The notes beneath the pieces were generated by a model. That model saw only the letters and a list, made by a program, of their open reading frames with translations. It ran no database searches and had not been told where the DNA came from. A program made the translations under genes and the position numbers. DNA of 45,204 nt from Nemertoderma westbladi (taxonomy: Eukaryota > Xenacoelomorpha > Nemertodermatida > Nemertodermatidae), in assembly GCA_032718475.1 (NCBI GenBank), contig JAUCBJ010001522.1, forward strand, positions 1-45,204, read 5' to 3'. The stretch's first letter is position 1. Each line of letters begins with the position of its first letter. This document shows, in pieces, positions 1 through 10,035 of the stretch.

Positions 1-247
1 TACCCATAACGGAGACACAATCCATCACGGAATGTTTGTTCAAAAATATCTGTCTGGTGAAGCAGAGATGGATACACACTCAGCCAGCCCGCAGATTTCT
101 AATCTAACTGCCGCTTCACTGTTCGTGCTTGGTCAGTTATCATCACATTAAGGATTCTGGTCTGGATCTCTCCAGCCCACACTGCCTCCCTTTCTCTGGA
201 CTCCTGTATCGATTTACTCAGAGTAGACTTCTTCTGACAGTTGGGTT
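1..247 (-). pseudogene. Degraded retroelement coding remnant with FRDxLCLRYG motif
   Basis: Reading the minus strand from about 247 down to the window edge gives one frame broken by a single stop (99-101). It ends in GWLSVYPSLLHQ followed a few residues later by FRDGLCLRYG. From memory, a tryptophan-leucine-serine block followed by FRDALCLRYGW recurs in C-terminal parts of retroelement-associated proteins in marine invertebrates, upstream of a cysteine/histidine-rich segment; that segment would lie beyond the window edge. A neighbouring frame continues upstream to about 440 before running into the minisatellite, so a frameshift near 250 is likely. Only a fragment is present and no catalytic motif is visible. 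The family assignment rests on the motif alone. Confidence 0.45.
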
Positions 248-439
248 CTTTGAGTTAACCGTTCTACCACCATTGCAGTTCCCTCTCTTGATGCCTGGTT
301 GATTGCCAGGCAATTGACACCAGTTACACTTCCATGTTGTATCTGTTCCCAGGGATCTCCAAGTCATCGCCCAGTTTTGGGGAAGGCTTCTTTCTGCCTT
401 GGCCGCCTCACTTTCTGGAGTCCGAATTAAGGGGATGGT

Positions 440-1370
440 CTTAATAATTTGGTCAATCAAAAAGTATTTTTTGTTCGACCAATAAGTAGTTTTTGGTCGA
501 CCAATATGTATTTTTTGTTTGACCAATATGTCGACTTTTTGATGACCAATAAGTCGACTTTTTGACGACCAATAAGTCGACATTTTGACGACCAATAAGT
601 CGACTTTTTGGTCGACCAATAAGTCGACTTTTTGACGACCAATAATTCGACATTTTGTTCGACCAATACGTTGACTTTTTGACGACCAATAAGTCAACTT
701 TTTGTTCGACCAAAAAGTCGGCGTTTAGACGACCAATATTTCAACTTTTTGGTCGACCAATTAGTCGAATTTTTGACGACCAATAAGTCGTCTTTTTGTT
801 CGACAAATAAGTCGACTTTTTGATGACCAATAAGTCGACTTTTTGTTCGTCCAATAAGTTGACTTTTTGACAACCAATAAGTCGAGTTTTTGTTCGACCA
901 ATAAGTCAACTTTTTGACGACCAATAAGTTGACTTTTGACGACCAATATGTCGACTTTTTGGTCGACCAATAAGTCGACTTTTTGTTCGACCAATAAGTC
1001 GGCGTTTAGACGACCAATATTTTAACTTTTTCGTCCACCAATAAGTCGACTTTTTGACGACCAATAAGTCGACTTTTTTTCGACAAATAAGTCGACTTTT
1101 TGATGACCAATAAGTCGACTTTTTGGTCGACCAATAAGTCGACTTTTTGAAGACCAAAAACTATTTATTGGTCGAACAAACATCATATACACGGGCGACA
1201 TAAAAACAACTTTTTGGTCGACCAAAAACTACTTTTGGTTGACCAAAACTATTTATTGGTCGAACAAAAAATACTTTTTGGTCGACCAAAAACTACTTAT
1301 TGGTAACCCAAAAAATACTTTTTGGTCGACCAAAAAGTTGACTTATTGGTTGACCAAAAAGTCGCTTAAC
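440..1370. repeat. 23/24-bp minisatellite with inverted right flank
   Basis: Tandem units read ACCAATAAGTCGACTTTTTG followed by ACG (23 bp) or by GTCG/TTCG (24 bp). Each unit holds two GTCGAC-centred palindromes, AAGTCGACTT and, in many units, TTGGTCGACCAA. From about 1150 to 1370 the units run in the opposite orientation (for example TTGGTCGACCAAAAACTACT), matching variants at the far left end near 475-520, so the outer edges form an inverted repeat. The apparent minus-strand ORFs of 60-160 codons here, rich in STYWSSK, SRLIGRQK and VDLLVVK, arise because the unit has no stop codon in any minus frame. I do not regard them as genes. Confidence 0.9.
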
Positions 1371-2340
1371 AAAAATAAAACTAAGAAGTAATAAGTCGCA
1401 CAATTCAGCTACCATTAATGCGAGAATCTTTTAGGCTTGTTAAGCCAAGGAAGGCCTGTTGGCCTGCTTAAGGACCACCATGTGTGGTTTCCACAGTAAA
1501 CCCTTCCATTTTGATTCCAAATTTGACTTGGTTGCCCATTTATCGACCACTGAAGGATGAAAGCTAGGGTTGGGCTATGCTGCAGTATTTAAAGCACGCA
1601 CCCAAACAGAGCTGCCCCATCTAGTAATCGAACCGGGGCTTCCTAATTGGAAGCCCATGAATTTCACCACTAGATTGAATTATGGATACCAGCAATACTG
1701 TCCAGCCATGTCAGCTATCTGTTGTGCTGACTGCTGTCTAGTAGATTATAGTGATAACTACAATCTGCATCTGGTGGTAGTGCTAAAACGTATAAAATTT
1801 AAACTTTGTGAGAACCAGTTACTGTGTCAAAGTTGTTCCCTAAAAAGGGGAGAATTGCTCACTCCTAGATGAGAAAATATGTGTATTACGGAGCGTGACT
1901 GGCTGGAGGGTACTAGTACTGCTACCTCGTGGGCTCCACCTGACTATGGAGGACACCTAAATGCTTCCTGTATGGGTACCGTTACCGACGTTCTGGTTGG
2001 CGGTACCGGGTATGTAATTGGTGCGGACATTATGGATATTGTCGATAGCCAGGATGTTGGTGGTACCCAGGGTATATCTGATCCTCTGATTGATGTACTC
2101 TCGGAAACCAACATCATGGTTCGAGATTAATTATTGTGTTTCCTTCAGTACCATATATCTACACTTGATAAACAGGCACTTACATTGTCTATAACTTTTA
2201 TAGTCTAGATTTCATTGTGGGATCTAAATGCAAAATATTCGATGAAATCAGCAAGTGTGCTCTTCCTGATCGACCACTACTCCCATCTTGGATGGAGAGG
2301 ATTGGAAACAAGAGTAAAAAATCACTTATGTCTCACTAAT
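1371..2340. other. Intergenic stretch, no supported gene
   Basis: Two plus-strand frames of 100 and 83 codons lie at 1570-1872 and 1879-2130. Neither shows a recognisable motif, and the first crosses a tRNA-like segment read in the opposite direction. I see no splice-flanked exon or repeat copy other than that tRNA-like piece. The stretch ends where similarity to the family A retrotransposon begins. Confidence 0.5.
1618..1678 (-). repeat. tRNA-Gly-like remnant (possible SINE head)
   Basis: On the minus strand an A-box-like TAGTGGTGAAATTC is followed by a perfect 8-bp hairpin (1636-1656, GGGCTTCC/GGAAGCCC with a 5-nt loop). A B-box-like GGTTCGATTAC comes next (1624-1634). The order and the AGTGGTxxAATTC core resemble tRNA-Gly. 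The anticodon stem is too long and the T arm does not pair well, so this is a decayed tRNA or SINE head rather than a functional tRNA gene. Confidence 0.4.
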
Positions 2341-2403
2341 GGCTGCCTGTCTCACCCCCTACTGGAGAGAGAGCGGCAAACAATTCTTTGAGTCCCTTTC
2401 CTG

Positions 2404-3624
2404 ATGACCTTTCTGGCCCAAACCCTGGGTCACCAGGGAGTCCAGATTGTGAGGGGGAGAGGGATTCTGGAGTTGGAGGCTACTCCCCGACCAACAAAGC
2501 CATTTGTGAATCTGAGGCAAGTCACTAGACTAGTCTCAGTAAACACCTTAACACTCGGGTCCCCAATGCGACAAGGTGAGCTGACAACCTTGGTAGATAA
2601 GCTTTCTCTTAGTGCAGTGAGTGTTCAAGAGCACGAAATGCAGACTGGACAGACTGATGAGGTTCTGATTAAGGACATGGGGGGCGGTTGGCGACTCGCC
2701 CTCGCTTCAGCAGATAATAGTGGCAATGGTGGAATTGGTCTATTGATGAATCCAACTGCACATGCAGCATTGGACAAAATAGACCAAATCTCTAACCGCA
2801 TCATCCGTTGCCACTTCTCATGTTCTGGAAGACTGGCTAAGAAGTTTCCTAAGGTGGTTCTGATTGTGTGCTACTCTCCAACTAGTGTTGCCCCTGTAGA
2901 ATAGGTGGAAAATTTCTACCAGAATCTACAAGCAGCTACTGATGGAGTGAATCAGCATGCATTCTTAACATTCCTGGGAGACTTTAATGCAAGTCTGCAT
3001 CAATCACCTACATCGCCCTGGGTCTATAGCAATAGTGTTAACCGAAATTCCGTCCATCTTCAGGATTTTATCTCTGGAAATGGGAAATTCAAGAAGCGAA
3101 CTGGAAAGCTATGGACTCATAGTGGACCCAGTGGTCACAAGTCCCAGATAGACCATATTCTGTTTCGTAGGAAATACAGGAGCTCTATACAAGACTGTAA
3201 TGCATTTACACTTCGACCCTTCTCCAGTGATCACCGCCTTATTGTGGCCAAGGTAATACTTAGTCTGCGTGCTAGCAGAACAATGAAATCTGCCTTGCCG
3301 CAGCATGACTGGTCCTCTCTGTTGCAACAGCCAAGTGTGAGATCCAGCTTCACACTACAGCTGAGCAACAGGTATGAGGCTCTTGCCTCTGAGGCGGCAG
3401 ATCACTGTGAGGGCTATACTGCCTTTACAGAAGCAGTTAAGTTAGCAGCTGCAGAAACAGTTCCTGTATACCCTCGAAACAGGAAAAGGGCCCCCTGGAC
3501 TGACAACAAAATTCAGAAGTGCCGAAATGACCTTCATAAGGCGCAGAAAGAGTCCAGACTCAAACTACATACATACATACTACAGCAGCCAAGAATGCAG
3601 TTAAGGCTGCATCTAGGTCCCTGA
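2404..3624 (+). pseudogene. APE-type endonuclease domain of copy A1
   Basis: The domain order matches APE-like LINE endonucleases: NTLTL (Asn position), VQEHEM (catalytic Glu region, VQEHRM in copy A2), GGIGLLM, VCYSPTS, LGDFNAS, QIDHIL and SSDHRLI. In the retrotransposon this domain nicks the target DNA for target-primed reverse transcription. The frame is broken by TAG at 2902-2904, where copy A2 has GAG. A deletion of about 17 bases relative to A2 sits at the GNG/FKK junction near 3085. Downstream the frame passes into a basic linker (PRNRKRAPWTDNKIQ) and is lost near 3560, shortly before the SINE insertion. It is non-functional as it stands. Confidence 0.9.
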
Positions 3625-3733
3625 ACAGGCAGTACTCTGTTAATCTACAGGAGCTAATAAACAAACAGGTTGATGCCATCAATGATGCTGACGACAGCAG
3701 GCAATCATCCCAGGCATGGAAATCGATCAATCT

Positions 3734-3998
3734 ATGTCGCAGTGTCCGAGTGGATATGGCGCCTGAACTGCTTACACAATAGTGTTTGGTGGCGCAGGTT
3801 CGAATCCGACTAAAGGCTGTAGAAATTTCGCACTGTTGTGTCCCTAGGCAAGACACTTTAGACATAAGTGCCTACGCCAACCCAGCGGTATAATGGGAAC
3901 CTAGCTTTGCTGGGGTAATGATAATAAAAGCGCTTTGAGTATGCCGAGCATAATAAAGCGCTATATAAATAACCAATATTATTATTATTATTATTATT
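3734..3998 (+). mobile_element. tRNA-Leu/Ser-like SINE inserted in A1
   Basis: The head carries a Pol III A box within GTGTCCGAGTGG and a B box GGTTCGAATCC (3797-3807), resembling a class II (Leu/Ser) tRNA. The body contains AAAGCGCTATATAAATAACC and the tail is (ATT)n. AATCT occurs on both sides (3729-3733 and 3999-4003). Comparison with uninterrupted copy A2 (about 15888, AATCAATCTGCTTACTGG) shows the empty site, so the borders are firm. The SINE is therefore younger than the A1 insertion. A second copy lies at 7012. Confidence 0.93.
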
Positions 3999-4009
3999 AA
4001 TCTGCTTAC

Positions 4010-5727
4010 TGGGGCGGAAAAGCCAACCAACCACCAAGGTTAAGGCTGAATCACCAGCCGATCGCCTCAATGGTTGGAAAGACCACTTTGAAAAGCTCCT
4101 CAATAATGACAGGGTATTGCCTGATAACTTTATAGAAGTAAAAGTGTCTGAGTCTGTACTCCCAGATATTCCCATTGGCAATATCTCCTTTGCAGAAGTG
4201 AAGGCTGCTGCAAAGAGCATTAAGACCAATCGTGCCAGTGGAGTAGATGGTGTTCCCCCTGAGGTCTTTAAAATACCTGAGTGTTTAAAGCTCATCTATC
4301 CCATCATAGTAGACATGTACCGAACAACAAAAGTCCCACAAGAAATGAAAACAAATAAGTTGGTGCCAGTTCCCAAGAAGGGCAACCTAACACTCTATGG
4401 TTCTTTTCGGGGAATCTCATTGATCTCGATTGCTGCAAAGCTATACAATAGAATTCTATTAAATCGCATCAGGGATCCCATAGAGAGACTGCTCCGTGGA
4501 AATCAGAATGGGTTCTGTAAAGGTCGTGGGACCATGGAGCCCATTTTGGCACTTAGAAGGATAATTGAAGAGTTATCAAAAAAGAAAGACAGGCATCTGG
4601 CTGTTATCTTTTTTAACTTCTTCAAGGCCTTTGATTCAGTCTCTCGCTCACGTATGTTCAGCATACTTTCATTATATGGGATTCCTGATGAAATTATTGC
4701 AGCAATCAGATCAGTATATGATGGTTCGACAACATTTGTGTCTACTGTTGACGGTGACACAGAACCATTTGAAATGTTATTTGGCGTCCTCCAAGGAGAC
4801 ACACTTGCACCTTTCTTGTTCATTATTGTGGTTGACTATGTTCTACGCATGTCCTTAGATCATCATAATGATGATGGGGTGATGATAACTCCACCTACTG
4901 GCTCCAGAAGTCGAGGAAATCCTGCCAAGTACCTACCTGATCTAGACTTTGCTGATGACTTAGGAGTACTCTCAGAATCATTAGAGGGAGCCCAACGGCT
5001 CCTCAGCTCATTAGAACATGCTGCTTCTAGTGTTGGTCTTTTTATTAACTCCAGAAAGACCAAAATTCTGACAGTTAACTTTGAAAGTCCTCAGCAAGTC
5101 TCTGATCGGATGAGCATAAGCTCAAAGGATGGTATGCTTGAGCATGTGGACGACTTCTGTTACCTGGGATCATGGATCCGGAAGTCAGATGAGGACCTTC
5201 GAATACGTAAGGGAAAGGCATGGGCAGCCTTGAATAGGCTTTCCAGGATTTGGAAGTCACCGAGAATTAATCGGAAACTTAAGGTCCGATTATTTCGAGC
5301 AGCAGTAGTTCCAGTACTCCTCTACGGGAGTCCATACTGGGCTCTAACTGCTGAGGACACCAAATCTCTAGATGGCACATTCACAAGAATGCTACGCCGG
5401 GTTCATTGTGTCAAGTACAATGCACACATCTCCAACCAGACATTATATAACATTGGAGGTGTCTCATTGGTTACCGCAAGCTTGACACTAGAACAAAATC
5501 GCCTCCGCTTTGCAGGACATGCTTTCGCCGTGAGGACCAGCCAGTGCATAATCTTGTACTTTGGCAGCCTCATGGAGTGAATAAGCATGGTGGACAGCCC
5601 ATGACTTTCTTGAGACGCATCTTAAAGGACACTGGCCTTGAAGATGCGGATGATCTAGCAAATGCCATGGGTGATAGGGAGTTGTGACGGTGCAATTTTG
5701 TTGACAAGCCAGCACAGCATTCTTAAA
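4010..5727 (+). pseudogene. Reverse transcriptase domain of copy A1 (motif A Asp lost)
   Basis: The frame runs through NRASGVDGVPPEVFK, LVPVPKKGNL, NQNGFCKGRGT, the motif A region, GVLQGDTLAPFLF (motif B) and LDFADDLGVL (motif C, FADD). It then passes into the thumb-like region and a C-terminal block ending near PAQHS. In motif A the catalytic aspartate, FVDFFKAFDS in copy A2, is replaced: A1 reads FFNFFKAFDS, so the enzyme should be inactive. The longest uninterrupted piece is 4117-5580; a frameshift near 5525 and a stop (TGA for TGG, about 5686) break the C terminus. No RNase H domain is visible. Confidence 0.92.
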
Positions 5728-5985
5728 AATGCAGCTGCAATGCAGCATGCCGATCCTAGTAGTAGGCGGAGCAGCCTGGTATTGGTGGTGGGATGCCGAA
5801 ACCAATATGATCTGGTATTGAACCCTGGACTGGGTAGGGGGAAGGTAATCTATATATTGTATACTAGAGGCCAGGTAGTACCATATATGTTAAAGGCATA
5901 TTTATAATAATAAATAGAGGCATAAAGAGAGGCATAATAGAGAAATAAATAAATACTATATTTATTATTTTTGTATTTATTGAAG

Positions 5986-6143
5986 GAAGGGATTCATTTT
6001 TGTATTGGAGATGATTATGGAGTTGGATGGGCTGGAACCATTACCGAATCTGTTCCTTATCTGCCAGCAATGGCAGCTCCATACACATTTGACAATAATA
6101 TAGAATCCATTATAATTGTTACTGGAATATGGAAATTCTACAG
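5986..6143 (+). CDS. Candidate beta/gamma-crystallin Greek-key exon
   Basis: The frame has HFCIGDDYGVGWAGTI, then SVPYLPA, then the block FDNNIESIIIVTGIWKFYR. This follows the Greek-key layout: an aromatic-x4-aromatic-x-Gly hairpin, a Pro/Leu turn, then a D/N-D/N-x-x-S/T-S calcium-site signature (here DNNIES) and a V-x-x-G-x-W strand. The segment is preceded by a T-rich tract and AG (5985 or 5989). It ends at CAG|GTTCGT, giving a phase-2 donor, the same phase as the introns of the crystallin gene near 40.4 kb. No partner exon is seen within the next kilobase. It may be an orphan exon, a decayed gene or part of a larger gene disrupted by transposons. Confidence 0.45.
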
Positions 6144-6477
6144 GTTCGTTTATTTTGTGGTGAAACAATTTAATTGTATAATATGAAGTAAGCTTACTTT
6201 ATAGATTGCAGTTCTACAGGCTACAGCATACTATAATATGCATATGGAAAATTCAAAATAACAAAATGATTATTTATTATTGTTAGTTATTTATTAATTC
6301 CGACCCAGTTTCGAATTATAATTTTGTGTTATGAATTAAGATTCTTGTTTAAAATCTGAGATCCTGGATACAAATGAGGCGCTGTTGAAGCCAAAAGGTT
6401 AAAAAAAATATTGAGATTACAAAAAAAATATTAAGATTACAAAAAAATATTGAGTTGGATTAGGATTAGGGCATTAG

Positions 6478-6535
6478 TAAGTAGAAGTGATAGTAGTAGT
6501 GATAGTAGTAGTAGAGATAGAGTAGTAGTAGTAGT
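6478..6535 (+). repeat. TAG/GTA microsatellite
   Basis: An imperfect GTAGTAGTGATAGTAGTAG tract. It resembles the 3' tails of the non-LTR families here and could be the remains of one, but no element body adjoins it. Confidence 0.6.
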
Positions 6536-7011
6536 GATTTGTGAGCAGTCTGCTTATAAATGTGTTCTGGTGGTAGGGGTACCGTTACTGTTGTAAAGAC
6601 AATGCAATCGGTTCCAGTTCCGGAAAGTAAGTAGACAAGGCATACTGATGGCAAATTGCCAATTTGGGTGCCTTCTCATAGTGTTAATGTTAACTTAATA
6701 TTGAAAAATTAGTACCTAGAAATAAATATTTTAGAGTAAACTGTGATCCTAAATTTGGTTTATTGTTTTGGTTAGAAAAGCCTGCCATTACAACCTGCTG
6801 CTTTCCTTTAAAAGGTACCTAAAATTGTGAATATAGAAATTTAATATTCGCGAAATTAAGTTAATATGTTAACTGTTAAGATAGGCTGAAACAAACACCC
6901 CAATTGGTAATATTCATACTGATGCGATGCATTGGATTTATTTCTGTATTGCTGTACTGTGCATTTTCTTGTCAGCATAATTCTGTCTGACACTGACTGT
7001 AATACTGTGTA

Positions 7012-7272
7012 ATGTCGCAGTGTCCGAGTGGATGCGGCGCCTGAACTGCTTACACAATAGTGTTTGGTGGCGCAGGTTCGAATCCGACTAAGGGCTGTAG
7101 AAATTTCGCATTGTTGTGTCCCTAGGCAAGATACTTTAGACATTAGTGCCTATGCCAACCCAGCGGTATAATGGGAACCTAAGCTTTGCTGGGGTAATGA
7201 TAATAAAAGCGCTTTGAGTATGCTGAGCATAGAAAAGCGCTATATAAATAACCAATATTATTATTATTATTA
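7012..7272 (+). mobile_element. tRNA-derived SINE, second copy
   Basis: Nearly identical to the SINE at 3734: the head is ATGTCGCAGTGTCCGAGTGG, the B box GGTTCGAATCC lies at 7075-7085, the body contains AAGCGCTATATAAATAACC and the tail is (ATT)n. The few differences (GGATGCGGC against GGATATGGC, AAGGGC against AAAGGC) suggest a recently active family. No clear flanking duplication is seen. Divergence from the other copy is low by eye. Confidence 0.9.
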
Positions 7273-7400
7273 ATATTCTAATCAGCGTAATTATTCTACT
7301 ATTCTATTATTCCTGTGGCCAATGCAGCAGTCTCGCCAAGCTTACATCGCCAGCAATTGAGTCAGCCAAACCGACGGTCTATAAAAGAAATCTAGCTTGA

Positions 7401-7750
7401 TTGAAATCACCAAAACGTTTACATGTAAATACATTTCGTTCTCGCGCTTCTATACCGATTCCTAAAGGTAATTTTCCATTTACTGTTGACTGCATGTTAT
7501 TGCCTGAAGGATTCAGTATTGGGGTTTGTATTCCATTACATTCGACGCGTTCTGCACTAATATGAGGGGGGTATCTGATCAATGAAATTCCAATGAATAA
7601 AGCCATGTCTAGTGATGATGTTCTTAATAAACTCTTAAAGGAATTTAAGATGAAACTTGATGTGAGTCTAAACATTGAGAATTGTGACATTGTTGAGGGG
7701 TGTCATAAAAAGTTAGTGGCTACCAACTTATCAACTTCTACCAACTTATC
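7401..7750 (+). pseudogene. Coding exon of unknown family, 5' part, interrupted by element B1
   Basis: One frame is open from 7401 except for a TGA at 7563-7565, where the duplicated copy at 8364 has GGA. It reads through PKGNFPFTVDCMLLPEGFS, then IPMNKAMSSDDVLNKLLKEF and ENCDIVEGCHKKLVATNLS. Codon use and composition look like real protein. At 7743-7750 the sequence AACTTATC abuts the 5' end of retrotransposon B1. The same 8 bases recur at 35037, after the B element 3' tail, and the frame continues there. I do not recognise the family. The gene must be inactive in this form. Sequence upstream of 7401 is not clearly coding. Confidence 0.6.
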
Positions 7751-8363
7751 TTATATAGTCAGGTCAGGTCCCCAGATCCTGCTACCACTATGGCAGTATT
7801 GTGGTAGTAGCTGTCAGCCCAGTAGGGCAGGCCCGATAAGCATAGCCTACTCATTATTTAGTTGATCAAGAGTGGGTTGGTTTAGCCCGTCAACTAAATA
7901 AGTCATTGAGGGCTATAGCGCCTAGGGCACCATAGGCAAAGGCTTGATACGCATCTGCAATAGAGATGATACAAGCCCCGCCCTGTCTATACTGGATACC
8001 TAACCCAGGAGGCACACTTGTTTCAGGTTGTAACAAAAGGACCCCTACAGTCGGCAGCAGGGCTGTAGGCCATGCATAGGCGGGAGGTAATCAAACAATG
8101 GCTAGACATTGCTGACAAGGTCGGCGGAAGGTAATCAAGCAACGGCGACCTACTGCGAAGATGCTTGTAGGAGTTGCGACCACAAGCGGTTTACTCTCGC
8201 AACTGAAAGATATGAGTATGAGAAACCTCCAGGAGACGTTGACTGGCTTGGTCGTCGCCTGGGTCAACAAGGTCTGCGTCCCTCAGTGGTACACCAGGCT
8301 GGGGTCAATAAATTGGCTACTGGAACAGAAGAAGACAGAGAAGAAAGAAGCTGTTATGTTATT
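7487..8363 (+). repeat. 877-bp tandem duplication, unit 1
   Basis: Unit 1 begins at TGACTGCATGTTATTGCC and contains the end of the interrupted exon plus about 610 bp of the 5' region of element B1. It ends at AGAAGAAAGAAGCTG before the unit recurs. The offset between corresponding bases of the two units is 877. Confidence 0.9.
8044..8151 (+). other. Structured 5'-UTR motifs of family B
   Basis: A hairpin CCTACAG/CTGTAGG (8044-8050 with 8063-8069) is followed by a GGCGGGAGGTAATCAAACAA copy. A second motif, GCGGAAGGTAATCAAGCAAC plus GG, is enclosed by AGGTCG/CGACCT (8118-8123 with 8146-8151). The core matches GCAGATGGTGATCTACCAAT in the family A 5' region, while the enclosing stems differ in sequence but still pair. 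The same motifs recur in the duplicated unit (about 8920-9030). Function unknown. Confidence 0.6.
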
Positions 8364-9228
8364 TGACTCCATGTTATTGCCTGAAGGATTCAGTATTGGG
8401 GTTTGTATTCCATTACAATCGACGCGTTCTGCACTATTAGGAGGGGGGTATCTGATCAATGCAATTCCAATGAATAAAGCCATGTCTAGCGATGATGTTC
8501 TTAATAAACTCTTAAAGGAATTTAAGATGAAACTTGATATGAGTCTAAACATTGAGAATTGTGACATTGTTTAGGGGTGTCATAAAAAGTCAGTGGCTAC
8601 CAACTTATCAACTCCTACCAACTTATCTTATATAGTCAGGTCAGGTCCCCAGATCCTGCTACCACTATAGCAGTATTGTGGTACTACCTGTAGCTGTCAG
8701 CCCAATAGGGCAGGCCCGATAAGCATAGCCTACTCATTATTTAGTTGATCAAGCGTGGGTTGGTTTAGCCCCGTCAACTAAATAAGTCATTGAGGGCTAT
8801 AGCGCCTAGGGCACCATAGGCAAAGGCTTGATACGCATCTGCAATAGATATGATACACGCCCCGCTCTGTCTATACTGGATACCTAACCCAGGAGGCACA
8901 ATTGTTTCAGGGTGTAACAAAAGGACCCCTACAGTCGGCAGCAGGGCTGTAGGCCATGGATAGGCGGAAGGTAATCAACCAACAGCTAGACATTGCTGAC
9001 AAGGTCGGCGGAAGGTAATCAACCAACGGCGACCTACTGCGAAGATGCTTGTAGGAGTTGCACAAGCGGTTTACTCTCGCAACTGAAAGATATGAGTATG
9101 AGAAACCTCCAGGAGATATACCGGCTCGGTTGTCCCCGGGTCAACAAGGACCGCATCGCATCCCTCAGTGGTACACCAGGCCGGGGTCGATAAATTAGCT
9201 ACTGGAACAGAAGGAGACAAAGAAGAAA
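8364..9228 (+). repeat. 877-bp tandem duplication, unit 2
   Basis: Repeats unit 1 with scattered substitutions and small indels (for example GACCACAAGC in unit 1 is shortened to CACAAGC in unit 2). The gene part of unit 2 has lost the unit 1 nonsense codon at the site of 7563 but gained TAG at 8572-8574. Both units therefore evolved after the duplication. The copy adjoining the retrotransposon coding region is unit 2. Confidence 0.9.
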
Positions 9229-9275
9229 GAAGAACCAACCTGTAAAAATGTAAAACGACACTAAAGATTGCTACA

Positions 9276-10035
9276 ATGAACATACGCACGCTGAAAGCAC
9301 ACAGCAAACAGGGAGACATGGTTGCTCTGGCAATGGAATATAACATCGACATCATTTGCATTCAAGAACATCGGATTTGTCATGAAGACATTGCCATGAA
9401 GTACAATGGCATTGGAAATGGATGGATGTTAGTAACAAGCTCAGCAGTAAGTAAGCCCATTTGCACTTAAGACCCTAAACAACATCGAATCTATAAATTC
9501 CAGGGTTATGATCGCAACATTTGATGGGAATCCCAAGACAACAGTTATATGTTGCTACAGTCCAACCAATGCCTCAGAGCAAGAACAAGCAGTCAAGTTT
9601 TATGAAGATCTGACTGGACTTATAAAGGACATTCCGAAACACAATGTTAAAGTCATTGCTGGTGACCTGAATGCACAATTAGGCCCAGAAGACATCAAGG
9701 GTTTCACCTATAACACCAGTTCTAACAGAAATGGGTACTTACTTTTGGACCTAATGGAAGAATGTGAATTGATACCAACAAACAACACATTCAAAAAGAG
9801 TAAGGGGAAGCTATGGACCTTTCAATACGCGAATGGAACCAAAGCACAAGTGGATTACATCCTTATAAACAAAAAGTGGAGAAACAGCATGATCAACTGC
9901 GAGGCATTCAGCTCGTTCAACCTAATTGGTTCAGACCACAGAATTGTGTCTGCAGAGATCAGACTCAGTTTGAGAGCCAGCTATATAATAACAGCCCACA
10001 AGGAATCAGCTAAGAGGCATATCCCCCAATCTTAA
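9276..10035 (+). pseudogene. APE-type endonuclease of copy B1
   Basis: The first frame (9276-9470) has MNIRTL and IDIICIQEHR, the Asn and Glu motifs of APE-like endonucleases. The second (9508-10035) has VICCYSPTN, VIAGDLNAQ, QVDYILIN and GSDHRIV. A deletion near 9465 removed the GGxG region and shifted the frame: the residues LKTLNNIES follow in another frame. After HIPQ (about 10030) a further deletion of about 60 bases relative to B3 shifts the frame again. The protein nicks target DNA for reverse transcription in intact relatives; this copy is dead. Confidence 0.88.

Larger units (their letters stand above)
2341..5763 (+). mobile_element. Non-LTR retrotransposon family A, copy A1 (5'-truncated, defective)
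   Basis: Similarity to copy A2 begins at GGCTGCCTGTCTCACCCCC (2341, matching about 14480) and runs to the 3' end at GATCCTAGTAGTAG (about 5763). The element encodes an APE-type endonuclease followed by a reverse transcriptase, the organisation of RTE/CR1/jockey-grade LINEs; I cannot fix the clade without a phylogeny. It is 5'-truncated, carries a nonsense codon at 2902-2904, an internal deletion near 3085, a SINE at 3734-3998 and a 3' frameshift near 5525. The 3' tail is a (TAG)n microsatellite rather than poly(A). No convincing target-site duplication was found. Confidence 0.9.
5764..7011. other. AT-rich intergenic region with one exon candidate
   Basis: Apart from the crystallin-like exon at 5986-6143 this stretch is AT-rich and contains runs such as AAAAAAATATT in imperfect direct repeats (6400-6450) and a TAG/GTA microsatellite (6478-6535). 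I see no transposon ends and no further coding segment. Confidence 0.5.

Noticed and set aside
453-1225. Several minus-strand ORFs of 67-159 codons with STYWSSK repeats
   Set aside because: They are produced by a stop-free minisatellite and appear in all three frames at once; there is no start context, domain or splice signal.
453-1370. CRISPR-like direct repeats
   Set aside because: Units are contiguous with no unique spacers, are palindromic, and lie in animal DNA.
1879-2130. Small gene of 83 codons
   Set aside because: No motif, no splice or promoter context, and composition not clearly protein-like.
3734-3820. Functional tRNA gene
   Set aside because: A and B boxes are present but there is no paired acceptor stem, and the unit continues into a SINE body with an (ATT)n tail and an insertion duplication.
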